This document shows positions 1-8,210 of a stretch of 64,000 nt of DNA, piece by piece. The notes below the pieces were generated by a model that was not told the DNA's origin, did not search any database, and saw only the letters and a program-made list of their open reading frames with translations. Origin of the DNA: Pseudomonas sp. SCA2728.1_7 (lineage in GTDB: Bacteria; Pseudomonadota; Gammaproteobacteria; Pseudomonadales; Pseudomonadaceae); assembly GCF_018138145.1 (NCBI RefSeq), contig NZ_CP073104.1:1736001-1800000 (forward strand), in the 5' to 3' direction. How positions within the stretch are numbered: position 1 is the stretch's first letter; each line of letters begins with the position of its first letter. A program made the position numbers and the translations under genes.

Positions 1-319
1 TCGCGTTCTGACTGTTGTCATCGACCACGATCAGCGCCACGCCGCTGGAGTCATTGACTGTACTCACTGCCTGACAATCGATCTGCTCGGCCAACAAGGC
101 GTTACGCAATTGCACACCATAGTCGTCATTGCCAACGCAACCGACCATCGCCACCTGTGCGCCCAAACGCGCGGCGGCCACCGCCTGATTGGCGCCCTTG
201 CCACCGGAAACCGTGGCAAACGAGTGACCGATCAGCGTTTCACCACCTACGGGCAACCGTGGCGCCCGGGTCACCAGGTCCATGTTCAGGCTGCCTATTA
301 CCACTACATTTGCTGGCAT
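1..319 (-). CDS. rbsK: Ribokinase RbsK, N-terminal part (cut by window edge)
   Basis: This is the 5' end of a PfkB-family sugar kinase that phosphorylates ribose to ribose-5-phosphate in the cytoplasm. About 106 residues are visible. They contain GSLNMDLV near the N-terminus and the glycine-rich substrate-binding stretch GGKGANQAVAAARLG at about residues 38-52, both typical of ribokinases. The ATG lies 24 bases after the rbsR stop, so it is the promoter-distal gene seen here in the rbsBACRK operon. The gene runs off the left edge, so the catalytic C-terminal domain is not visible. Confidence 0.93.
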   Translation of the reverse strand, partial: MPANVVVIGSLNMDLVTRAPRLPVGGETLIGHSFATVSGGKGANQAVAAARLGAQVAMVGCVGNDDYGVQLRNALLAEQIDCQAVSTVNDSSGVALIVVDDNSQNA

Positions 320-343
320 ACATCATTACTCGTCAATTCGGTT

Positions 344-1363
344 TCAGCGGTATTCGGTGAACACGCCGGACAACGGGGCGGTCGATTCGCGCAAGACAAT
401 ACTCGGGGTCACGATCCGCTGATCGGTACCCAGAGTCGGCGTAGCAATCCTTCGCAACAGCACTTCGGCCGCCATCTCGCCCAACTGCAGGATCGATTGC
501 CCCACAGTGGTGAGTGCCGGATACACGTAACGACTCATCTGGATATCGTCGAAACCGATCACCGACAATTCGCTCGGCACGCGAACATTGCGCTCTGCCG
601 CGGCACGCAGCACGCCGATGCCGATCATGTCGTTACCGGCAAAGATCGCGCTCGGTGGATTGCTCTCGAGGAGAATCGCGGCCGCGTTGTAGCCGCCGGT
701 ACTGGTGAAATCACTTTCCAGCATGCGCTCCTGGCGGACGTCGATACCCGCCTCTTTCAGAGCCCGGCAATATCCGGCCAGACGCATCTGCGCCACACTG
801 GTACTGGCCGGACCGCCAATGGTGGCAATGTCGCGATGCCCCAATTCGAGCAAGTGCCGGGTGGCGAGGTAAGCGCCGTATTCATGGTCGATGCGCACCA
901 GATCGGCATCGACACCGTCGAGACCACGGTCGACGATGACCATCGGCGTTTTCACTCCGGCCAACCCCTGCGCCAGGCCGCTGTCACCGCCAGCGGAGGC
1001 GACGATCAAACCGTCGATGCGTTTCTCCAGCAATACGCGCAAATAGCTGCGCTGCTTGTCGGGATTATCGTCGGAGTTGCAGAGGATCACGCAGTAGCCG
1101 TTACGCTCGCAGTAATCCTCGATGCCCCGCGCCAACTCCGCGAAGTACGGGTTGAGGCTGTTCGGCACCAACAGGCCAATGGTTGCAGTGGTCTTGGCCT
1201 TCAGCGAGCGCGCTACCGCACTCGGCACATAGTCGAGGCTCTTGATCGCCGCCTCGACTTTCAGCCGCACTTCCTGACTGACCGGCCGCGTGTTGTTCAC
1301 CACATGCGACACCGTCGTGTAGGAAATTCCCGCGAGAGCTGCCACGTCCTTGATCGTTGCCAT
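344..1363 (-). CDS. rbsR: LacI-family ribose operon repressor RbsR
   Basis: This 339-residue regulator has a LacI-type helix-turn-helix at the extreme N-terminus (ATIKDVAALAGISYTTVSHV, residues 2-21). A periplasmic-binding-protein-like sugar domain follows (about 60-330). The length is normal for the family. It starts 3 bases after rbsC ends, so it is translated from the same transcript and would repress its own operon. Its likely target is the perfect 16-bp palindrome at 5001-5016 in front of rbsB. Ribose is the expected inducer from gene context. I am confident of the family and of the ribose assignment. Confidence 0.94.
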   Translation of the reverse strand: MATIKDVAALAGISYTTVSHVVNNTRPVSQEVRLKVEAAIKSLDYVPSAVARSLKAKTTATIGLLVPNSLNPYFAELARGIEDYCERNGYCVILCNSDDNPDKQRSYLRVLLEKRIDGLIVASAGGDSGLAQGLAGVKTPMVIVDRGLDGVDADLVRIDHEYGAYLATRHLLELGHRDIATIGGPASTSVAQMRLAGYCRALKEAGIDVRQERMLESDFTSTGGYNAAAILLESNPPSAIFAGNDMIGIGVLRAAAERNVRVPSELSVIGFDDIQMSRYVYPALTTVGQSILQLGEMAAEVLLRRIATPTLGTDQRIVTPSIVLRESTAPLSGVFTEYR

Positions 1364-1366
1364 GAC

Positions 1367-2344
1367 TTAGCCCCGGCGACTGGCGCGCTGACTGCGATAA
1401 GTATCGAGCACCACCGCGATCACGATGACCGCACCCGTGATGATTCGTTTGGTCGGTTCGGTCGCGCCGATCTGCGCCAGACCCGCCGCCAGTACCGAGA
1501 TGATCAGTACGCCAAAGAATGTGCTGATCACCGAGCCACGCCCGCCCATCAGGCTGGTACCGCCGATCACCACCGCGGCGATCACTTGCAGCTCCAGACC
1601 GGAACCGGCGTTCGGGTCAGCAGCTTCCAGACGGGAAATCTGAAACAGCGCGGCGATACCGGCCAGCAGGCCCATCAGGCTGAACACCAGAATCTTGTAG
1701 GGTTTCGGATTGATCCCCGCCAGACGCACCGCCTCTTCGTTGGTGCCGATGCCGATCAGGTAGCGACCGAACACGGTACGGGTCAGAACGGCTTGAGCAA
1801 TGATGATCACCAGCAAGGCAATGATGAACGACGGCGAGATGCCGAACGCGATCGGGTTCGACAGCCAGGCAAACGAGTCACCGATGTACGCCGTGCGCGA
1901 TCCGGTCATCTGATACGCCAGACCCCGAGCCATTTCCAGCACACCCAGAGAGACGATGAACGATGGAATCCGCCACGCCACTGTGATCGAACCGGTGACC
2001 GTACCAGCCAGTGCCGCAACAGCCATGCCGAGCAACGCTGACGGCAACACGCCCCAGCCCCAGCCAAGAATGGCGACGCTGACCGTCGAAGCAGCCAATG
2101 CCAGCACCGACCCCACCGAAAGATCGATGCCGCCAATGATCAACACGAAGGTCATGCCGACCGCCAGCACCATCAGATCAGGAATCTGGTTGGCCAGTGT
2201 ACTGAAGGTGTTATAGGACAGAAAGTGGCTGCTCAAGACCGAGAACAGCGCAATCATCGCCAGCAAGGCACCGGCCAGGCCCAGATAAGTGCCCAGACCA
2301 TAGAAGTTGCCACTACGTTTGCCGGCAGGAGATGCAGTTTTCAT
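1367..2344 (-). CDS. rbsC: Ribose ABC transporter permease RbsC
   Basis: This 325-residue inner-membrane permease belongs to the carbohydrate-uptake-2 class. It has many hydrophobic segments and the family signature GGIDLSVGSVLALAA around residues 71-85. It forms the membrane channel through which ribose, delivered by RbsB, is moved by RbsA-driven ATP hydrolysis. Its ATG overlaps the rbsA stop by 4 bases, which indicates translational coupling. The length matches E. coli RbsC. Confidence 0.95.
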   Translation of the reverse strand: MKTASPAGKRSGNFYGLGTYLGLAGALLAMIALFSVLSSHFLSYNTFSTLANQIPDLMVLAVGMTFVLIIGGIDLSVGSVLALAASTVSVAILGWGWGVLPSALLGMAVAALAGTVTGSITVAWRIPSFIVSLGVLEMARGLAYQMTGSRTAYIGDSFAWLSNPIAFGISPSFIIALLVIIIAQAVLTRTVFGRYLIGIGTNEEAVRLAGINPKPYKILVFSLMGLLAGIAALFQISRLEAADPNAGSGLELQVIAAVVIGGTSLMGGRGSVISTFFGVLIISVLAAGLAQIGATEPTKRIITGAVIVIAVVLDTYRSQRASRRG

Positions 2345-3894
2345 GGGAGATCCCTAGGCGCCGCTTCATTGAGCAACGCATCACGTTTTTGGTAGCCGGC
2401 GAACGCGGCGGCAAGCAAGTCATCCTGGGTCCAGCTGTCGCGCTCGAAAGTGTCGATCAAGCGCCCCGCCGAAAGCACGCCGATCCGGTCGCAGATCAGC
2501 ATCAGTTCACGCAGGTCACTGGACACCACCACCAGCGCTTTGCCCTGACGCGTCAGTTCGCCGAGCAAGGCATAAATGTCAAACTTGGCGCCGACGTCGA
2601 TGCCACGGGTCGGCTCGTCGAACAGCAGCACCGAACAGTCGCGCTCCAGCCAGCGGCCGATCACGACTTTCTGCTGGTTGCCACCGGACAACTCTGAAAC
2701 CAGTTGTGTCGGACTCGAACTGCGGATGCGCATGGCGTCGATCTGACGCTGCGCCAGAGCGATTTCGTCGCCGTTGTTGACGACCCCGCCACTGGAAATT
2801 TCCGGCATGTTGCCGAGGGCGATGTTGGCGCTGATCGACTGACTCAGCAGCAGGCCTTCACCTTTGCGATCTTCAGTAATCAACGCGATGCCATTACGCA
2901 CGGCGTCGACGGGTGAGCGCACGCTGACCACTTTGGCCGGGGAGCCGAGCGCGATGCTGCCGCTGTCGGCAACATCCGCCCCGAAAATCAATCGCAGCAA
3001 TTCAGTGCGCCCTGCCCCGATCAATCCGGAAATCCCGAAGATCTCGCCGGCACGCACTTCGAACGAGACATCGCGCACTTTGTCGGAACGGGTCAGGCCT
3101 TTGATCGTCAACGCCGGAGCACCGATCTTGCGCGGGCCCATGTCGATATGTTCGCCCAGTTCACGACCAACCATCAGCGTAACCAGTTGCTCGCTGTTGT
3201 AATTGGCCATCGGCTCGACACAGACCAGATTGCCGTCACGCAGCACGGCAATGCGCTGCGCTACGCGGGCCAGCTCTTCGAGACGGTGGGAAATGTAGAT
3301 GATCGAAACGCCGCGCGCCTGCAAGCGGGTGATCTGCTCAAAGAGCATTTCGACTTCGCGTGCGGTGAGCATCGCGGTCGGCTCATCGAGAATCAGCACA
3401 TGGCAGTCGCCAATCAGGTTGCGGGCAATTTCGACCATCTGCTGATGCCCGATACCCAACTCGCCAACCAGCGTATCCGGATCAATCGCGTCGAGGCCGA
3501 CTTGTGCCATGGCTTCAATAGCGGCTTTGCGTAATTGCTTGCGGCTGATCCAGCCGCCGTTGCTTGGCAGGTTGTCGAGAAACAGGTTTTCCGCAACCGA
3601 CAGTGTCGGTAACAGATTGAGTTCTTGCATGACCATACGCACGCCGAGTTCTTCGGCCTGAGTGCGGCTGCCCGGACGATAGTCTTTGCCCTGGAATTGC
3701 ATCTGGCCGGTGGTCGGCGTGACCAGTCCGCCGATGATTTTCGACAGGGTACTTTTGCCGGCACCATTCTCGCCGGTCAGCGCCAGCACTTCACCGCGCA
3801 TCAGCGTCAGATCGATGCCGCTGAGCACCGGCTGCGCATAGGTCTTACCGATACCGCTGACCGAGAGGACAGCGTTCGGGGCGGAAACTGACAT
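2341..3894 (-). CDS. rbsA: Ribose ABC transporter ATPase RbsA
   Basis: This 517-residue cytoplasmic ATPase has two fused ABC cassettes, as in all RbsA/MglA proteins. The first has Walker A GENGAGKST (about residue 41) and Walker B LILDEPTA. The second has a degenerate P-loop-like GLIGAGRTE (about residue 292) but an intact signature LSGGNQQKV (about 407) and LLFDEPTRG. It energises ribose uptake with RbsC and RbsB. It follows rbsB by 56 bases and overlaps rbsC by 4 bases. Confidence 0.95.
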   Translation of the reverse strand: MSVSAPNAVLSVSGIGKTYAQPVLSGIDLTLMRGEVLALTGENGAGKSTLSKIIGGLVTPTTGQMQFQGKDYRPGSRTQAEELGVRMVMQELNLLPTLSVAENLFLDNLPSNGGWISRKQLRKAAIEAMAQVGLDAIDPDTLVGELGIGHQQMVEIARNLIGDCHVLILDEPTAMLTAREVEMLFEQITRLQARGVSIIYISHRLEELARVAQRIAVLRDGNLVCVEPMANYNSEQLVTLMVGRELGEHIDMGPRKIGAPALTIKGLTRSDKVRDVSFEVRAGEIFGISGLIGAGRTELLRLIFGADVADSGSIALGSPAKVVSVRSPVDAVRNGIALITEDRKGEGLLLSQSISANIALGNMPEISSGGVVNNGDEIALAQRQIDAMRIRSSSPTQLVSELSGGNQQKVVIGRWLERDCSVLLFDEPTRGIDVGAKFDIYALLGELTRQGKALVVVSSDLRELMLICDRIGVLSAGRLIDTFERDSWTQDDLLAAAFAGYQKRDALLNEAAPRDLP

Positions 3895-3950
3895 AAAAAC
3901 TCTCCATGCGCTCGCCCGGACGGACGAGCGCCGTTGTGTCGCCAGAAGAC

Positions 3951-4907
3951 TTACTGGGTGACCAGCTCGACCGGTGTTTCGATCACGCCGTTGGCGCCGC
4001 TGTCGACTTTCTCGCCCTTGATGATTTTCAGCGCGGTTTCGATGCCGAACACGGCTTGCTTGGCAGCGAACTGGTCAGCAGTAGCCAGCACGCGACCGTC
4101 CTTCAGCATTGGCTTGATGGCATTGATGTTGTCGTAACCGACGACCTGAACCTGACCGGCTTTGCCCGCGGCGCGCACGGCGGAGACAGCACCTACAGCC
4201 ATGCTGTCGTTACCGGCCAGCAATGCTTTGACGTCCGGGTATTCGCTGAGGATCGACGCGGCAACCTTGTTGCCCTTGTCGATTTCCCAGTCACCGGATT
4301 GCAGGGAAACGATCTTGATCTGTGCAGCGTCCATCGCATCCTTGAAGCCAGCAGTGCGCTGCTGGGCATTGGTGGTCGTGGACACGCCTTCAATGATGCC
4401 GACTTCGTCACCGGCCTTGAGCTGCTTGGCCAAGTATTCGCCGACCAGACGCGCGCCTTTGCGGTTGTCCGGGCCTACAAAAGGCACGCTGATGTTTTTG
4501 CTTTTGACGATGGCCGGATCGAGCTGGTTGTCGATGTTGATCACGGTGATGCCGGCATCGACGGCTTTCTTGATCACCGGCACCATGGCCTTGGAATCGG
4601 AAGGCGCGATCACCAGTGCATTGACCTTGGCCAGGATCATTTGCTCGACGATGCGGGTCTGGCCAGCAGTGTCGGTTTCATCCTTGATGCCATTGGAGAT
4701 CAGGTCGAAATCGGCGGAGTGTTCTTTCTGGTAGGCCTTGGCGCCATCTTCCATGGTCAGGAAGAATTCGTTGGCCAGAGACTTCATGACCAGCGCGACT
4801 TTAGGTTTTTCGGCGGATTCGGCGAATGCCGAGGAGACAGGTAGTGCAGCGGCTGTGGCAGCCAGCATAGCGACAGCAAGAAGACGTCCAGCGAATGGCA
4901 GCTTCAT
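3951..4907 (-). CDS. rbsB: Periplasmic ribose-binding protein RbsB
   Basis: This 318-residue periplasmic sugar-binding protein has a cleavable signal peptide: basic MKLPFAGR, a hydrophobic core, and a cleavage site after SSAFA at about residue 29. The mature part is a type I periplasmic binding fold with KVALVMKSLANEFF at its start. It captures ribose for RbsAC. It is the first gene of the operon, preceded by a GGAG ribosome-binding site and by a promoter and operator at 5001-5052. The neighbouring genes fix the substrate class; ribose is the best guess. Confidence 0.94.
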   Translation of the reverse strand: MKLPFAGRLLAVAMLAATAAALPVSSAFAESAEKPKVALVMKSLANEFFLTMEDGAKAYQKEHSADFDLISNGIKDETDTAGQTRIVEQMILAKVNALVIAPSDSKAMVPVIKKAVDAGITVINIDNQLDPAIVKSKNISVPFVGPDNRKGARLVGEYLAKQLKAGDEVGIIEGVSTTTNAQQRTAGFKDAMDAAQIKIVSLQSGDWEIDKGNKVAASILSEYPDVKALLAGNDSMAVGAVSAVRAAGKAGQVQVVGYDNINAIKPMLKDGRVLATADQFAAKQAVFGIETALKIIKGEKVDSGANGVIETPVELVTQ

Positions 4908-5000
4908 GGGTTCACTCCGATCTTATGATTATTGTGAGCAACGCTTGCGCTGGCGTAAGCTACTTGGCTTTCTGCCGGGCCATAAAGCGCCGGGAGCGCC

Positions 5001-5016
5001 ACGCAAACGTTTGCGT
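5001..5016. promoter_or_regulatory. LacI-family operator (probable RbsR site)
   Basis: ACGCAAACGTTTGCGT is a perfect 16-bp palindrome with the central CG typical of LacI-family operators. It lies just downstream of the predicted -10 element of the rbs promoter, about 94 bases before the rbsB ATG, where a bound repressor would block initiation. Confidence 0.85.
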
Positions 5017-5023
5017 AGACCGA

Positions 5024-5052
5024 ACTATGCGAATCCCGCCGACATTTGTCAA
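5024..5052 (-). promoter_or_regulatory. Predicted sigma-70 promoter of rbsBACRK
   Basis: On the minus strand a perfect TTGACA (5047-5052) is followed after exactly 17 bases by CATAGT (5024-5029). Transcription would start near 5017, at the edge of the 16-bp operator. Confidence 0.7.
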
Positions 5053-5108
5053 CAATCAGAAATCGTCATTTGTTGTAGGGCGAATCGTCGGACTCGCCCC
5101 TTCGCTGC

Positions 5109-5558
5109 TTATGCCGTGGTGCTGACCAGGTTACCGCTGGTGGAACTCTTGGTCATTTCCTTGACCAGTGCACCGGCCACTTCTGCCATCGCAGCGCTGG
5201 TTTGCGCGATTTGCCCCTGAATGGACATCACCGCCTGCGATTTGGCCTCAGGCGTCGGATAGCTCTTGGCCTGTGCGGCCGCCAGTTGTTGTTGCTGCTC
5301 CTGAAGTTGCTTCTGCAGTTCCTGCATGCGCTTGAGCAACATCTTGACCGTGACGCTCAGGTTGTCGCCGCTTTCAGCCTTGCTGTCTTCTGGCGCGGCA
5401 GCACCACCGGTCCTGACCTGATTGTTCGATTCTTTCTCTGTGCCCAGCGCCTCGGTGGAAGCCTCCGCTCCCGCCTCGCTCAATGCATTGATAGTCGCTG
5501 CGGTTTTGCCGCCGATGGTGACTGCCGCAGGATTAGATAAACCGACCGTCAGTGACAT
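5109..5558 (-). CDS. Hypothetical protein with a Gln-rich coiled coil
   Basis: I do not recognise a named family for this 149-residue protein. There is no signal peptide and no membrane segment. Residues 1-65 are Ala/Ser/Glu-rich and probably disordered. A strongly heptad-like, Gln-rich stretch at about 70-96 (MLLKRMQELQKQLQEQQQQL) predicts a coiled coil. A second amphipathic helix follows, and the tail is Ser/Thr-rich. The start has a good GGGAG ribosome-binding site. It sits alone between the rbs operon and the asparaginase gene. A secreted or structural coiled-coil role is possible, but nothing here proves it. Confidence 0.7.
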   Translation of the reverse strand: MSLTVGLSNPAAVTIGGKTAATINALSEAGAEASTEALGTEKESNNQVRTGGAAAPEDSKAESGDNLSVTVKMLLKRMQELQKQLQEQQQQLAAAQAKSYPTPEAKSQAVMSIQGQIAQTSAAMAEVAGALVKEMTKSSTSGNLVSTTA

Positions 5559-5670
5559 GTGAACTCCCTAGATTCTGTTTCCTTGAACAACCATCGGCCC
5601 CCGCGAAGGTTTCTTTAGCAGAAAAGCCGAAACCGGCCACTCGAATCACTCGACAAAAGCAGTAGTCCTT

Positions 5671-5684
5671 TTCGGAGAGCCGAA
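5671..5684. promoter_or_regulatory. AauR-type box upstream of ansB
   Basis: TTCGGAGAGCCGAA is an exact match to TTCGG-N4-CCGAA, the inverted repeat I recall for the acidic-amino-acid response regulator AauR in pseudomonads. It lies about 130 bases upstream of the sigma-54 promoter at 5801, a usual enhancer distance. Confidence 0.65.
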
Positions 5685-5701
5685 CGCGAAAGCGTCCAGT
5701 G

Positions 5702-5715
5702 TTCGGAAACCCGGA
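5702..5715. promoter_or_regulatory. Second, imperfect AauR-type box
   Basis: TTCGGAAACCCGGA matches TTCGG-N4-CCGAA with one mismatch. Its centre is 31 bases, about three helical turns, from that of the perfect box at 5671-5684, so the two could bind on one face of the DNA. Confidence 0.5.
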
Positions 5716-5752
5716 TAAACGATTCGCCCCGCAATTTGCCAACTCAAAAAAT

Positions 5753-5771
5753 CTTGATGTAAATCATCAAG
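5753..5771. promoter_or_regulatory. Inverted repeat / ANR(FNR)-like site upstream of ansB
   Basis: CTTGATG-TAAAT-CATCAAG is a perfect 7-bp inverted repeat. Inside it TTGAT-GTAA-ATCAT (5754-5767) matches the FNR/ANR consensus TTGAT-N4-ATCAA at 9 of 10 positions. E. coli ansB is FNR-controlled, so oxygen regulation is plausible but unproven here. Confidence 0.45.
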
Positions 5772-5800
5772 TTAAACATTTCTCTGACGCAAAGTACGGC

Positions 5801-5816
5801 TGGTACAGATCCTGCT
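5801..5816 (+). promoter_or_regulatory. Sigma-54 promoter of ansB
   Basis: TGGTACAGATCCTGCT keeps the invariant GG-N10-GC spacing of sigma-54 promoters and most of the TGGCAC-N5-TTGCW consensus. Transcription would start near 5828, giving a leader of about 80 bases before the ATG at 5907. Confidence 0.65.
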
Positions 5817-5867
5817 CCCTTCACCGCACCCCGGGCATCCAGATCGGCTTGGGGTGCATCTAGATGA

Positions 5868-6995
<1,128 letters not shown>

Positions 6996-7004
6996 TGGAC
7001 CTTC

Positions 7005-7027
7005 GCCCAATCAATTCTTGATTGGGC
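7005..7027 (+). terminator. Hairpin downstream of ansB
   Basis: GCCCAATCA and TGATTGGGC form a perfect 9-bp stem with a 5-base loop 9 bases after the ansB stop. No T-tract follows, so it may protect the 3' end or work with Rho rather than being a classical intrinsic terminator. Confidence 0.5.
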
Positions 7028-7187
7028 ACCCTGCGCCACTCGCCTGACCGGTGGGTGGTGCATCGCTCATAACGCTCTCGCACTTTTCCCACAAAAAATT
7101 CGACACGACCTACACCAAACTCGGAAAACCGCTGTCAGAGGATTTTCTTGAATTTTAAGCAGTTGCGAAAATGCTTACAGTTAAATA

Positions 7188-7203
7188 CTGTATGCACGTA
7201 CAG
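7188..7203. promoter_or_regulatory. LexA (SOS) box
   Basis: CTGTATGCACGTACAG is an exact CTGT-N8-ACAG match to the gamma-proteobacterial SOS box. It ends 18 bases before the GTG chosen for the DUF1654 gene, where LexA would block transcription of the DUF1654-endonuclease pair. Confidence 0.85.
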
Positions 7204-7221
7204 CTTAATAAGGATAACCTC

Positions 7222-7461
7222 GTGGCCACCTCCCCTGATGCTCCTGACGCTTACGAACGTATGGGCATGCGCGTTCAGAAAATCATCAATTCCCCCGCCG
7301 CACAAAAAGCCAAAGCCGCACTGATCTTCCGTCTGCCGGACGAGCCGATGGACGAGTGGGAGCGCCTGCTCGAGGAAATCGACGAGAACGACAACGTCAC
7401 CCTCGCCTATCGCGACGACGGTGGCGTGCAGATTTTTTGGGTTGTACCGAAGGAAGATTGA
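7222..7461 (+). CDS. DUF1654 protein, SOS-controlled
   Basis: This small protein of about 79 residues belongs to DUF1654, a family found almost only in Pseudomonas and its phages. The core reads YERMGMRVQKIIN, then KAKAALIFRLPDEPMDEWERLLEEI, then VTLAYRDDGGVQIFWV. I chose the GTG at 7222 because it has AAGGA 7 bases upstream. A longer frame from 7171 would put the LexA box inside the coding region. There is no signal peptide, so the protein is probably cytoplasmic. It ends 4 bases before the endonuclease I gene, so the two are co-transcribed. The biochemical role is unknown to me; control of the partner nuclease is an inference from context. Confidence 0.82.
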   Translation: MATSPDAPDAYERMGMRVQKIINSPAAQKAKAALIFRLPDEPMDEWERLLEEIDENDNVTLAYRDDGGVQIFWVVPKED

Positions 7462-7465
7462 TTCA

Positions 7466-8155
7466 ATGAGTGTCCGCTGTTTTGCTTTGCTGCTTTTGTT
7501 CATCGCCGTGGGTGCCCAGGCTGGCGCACCCCGCACATTTACCGAAGCCAAGAAGGTCGCCTGGAAGCTGTATGCGCCGCAATCCACAGAGTTTTATTGC
7601 GGGTGCAAGTACACCGGCAACAAGGTTGACCTGAAGGCTTGCGGTTACGTACCGCGCAAGAATGCCAAGCGTGCGTCACGCATTGAATGGGAACACATTG
7701 TGCCGGCCTGGCAGTTCGGCCATCAGCGTCAGTGCTGGCAAGAAGGTGGACGCAAAAACTGCACGCGTTACGACCCAAGCTATCAAAAGGCTGAAGCCGA
7801 TCTGCATAACCTGGTGCCGAGCATTGGCGAGGTCAATGGCGATCGCAGCAATTTCAGCTACGGCTGGCTGCCAGTGCAATCCGGGCAATACGGTTCATGC
7901 CTGACCCAGGTTGACTTCAAAGCGAAGAAGGTCATGCCTCGCCCGTCCATACGCGGCATGATTGCCCGCACTTATTTTTACATGAGCAAGCAGTACGGCT
8001 TGCGCCTGTCGAAACAGGATCGACAATTGTATGAGGCGTGGGACAAGACTTACCCGGTGCAGGACTGGGAGCGTCAGCGCAATCAGAGCGTGGCGTGTGT
8101 GATGGGCCGCGGTAATGAATTCGTCGGCCCGGTGAACATGAAAGCCTGCGGTTGA
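7466..8155 (+). CDS. endA: Secreted endonuclease I (EndA family)
   Basis: This 229-residue endonuclease I-family enzyme cleaves DNA (and possibly RNA) non-specifically outside the cytoplasm. A signal peptide is visible (MSVRCFALLLLFIAVGAQAG, residues 1-20). The core has RIEWEHIVPAWQFG, with the beta-beta-alpha-metal histidine, then KAEADLHNLVPSIGEVNGDRSN, with the DLHNLVP metal-site motif. Several cysteines (CGCKY, RQCW, KNCTRY) could form disulfides as in Vibrio Vvn. The start was placed at the ATG at 7466, which gives a clean leader peptide just after the DUF1654 stop. Through that operon the nuclease would be LexA-regulated. Confidence 0.92.
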   Translation: MSVRCFALLLLFIAVGAQAGAPRTFTEAKKVAWKLYAPQSTEFYCGCKYTGNKVDLKACGYVPRKNAKRASRIEWEHIVPAWQFGHQRQCWQEGGRKNCTRYDPSYQKAEADLHNLVPSIGEVNGDRSNFSYGWLPVQSGQYGSCLTQVDFKAKKVMPRPSIRGMIARTYFYMSKQYGLRLSKQDRQLYEAWDKTYPVQDWERQRNQSVACVMGRGNEFVGPVNMKACG

Positions 8156-8166
8156 TTTCAGCGCAG

Positions 8167-8202
8167 AAAAAAGGCCTCGAACGTTATGTTCGAGGCCTTT
8201 TC
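8167..8202. terminator. Bidirectional terminator between endA and the SIP gene
   Basis: AAAAGGCCTCGAAC and GTTCGAGGCCTTTT form a long perfect stem flanked by A- and T-runs. It can end transcription of endA (plus) and of the convergent siderophore-interacting gene (minus). Confidence 0.9.
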
Positions 8203-8210
8203 ATTTGTGC

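Noticed and set aside
110..2041. Open frame of 643 codons on the plus strand over rbsK-rbsR-rbsC
   Set aside because: It spans three well-supported minus-strand genes and its translation resembles no protein.
5753..5771. Treating the inverted repeat before ansB as a firm ANR site
   Set aside because: The perfect repeat CTTGATG-N5-CATCAAG has a different spacing from ANR sites, and the ANR reading has one mismatch. I kept it at low confidence only.
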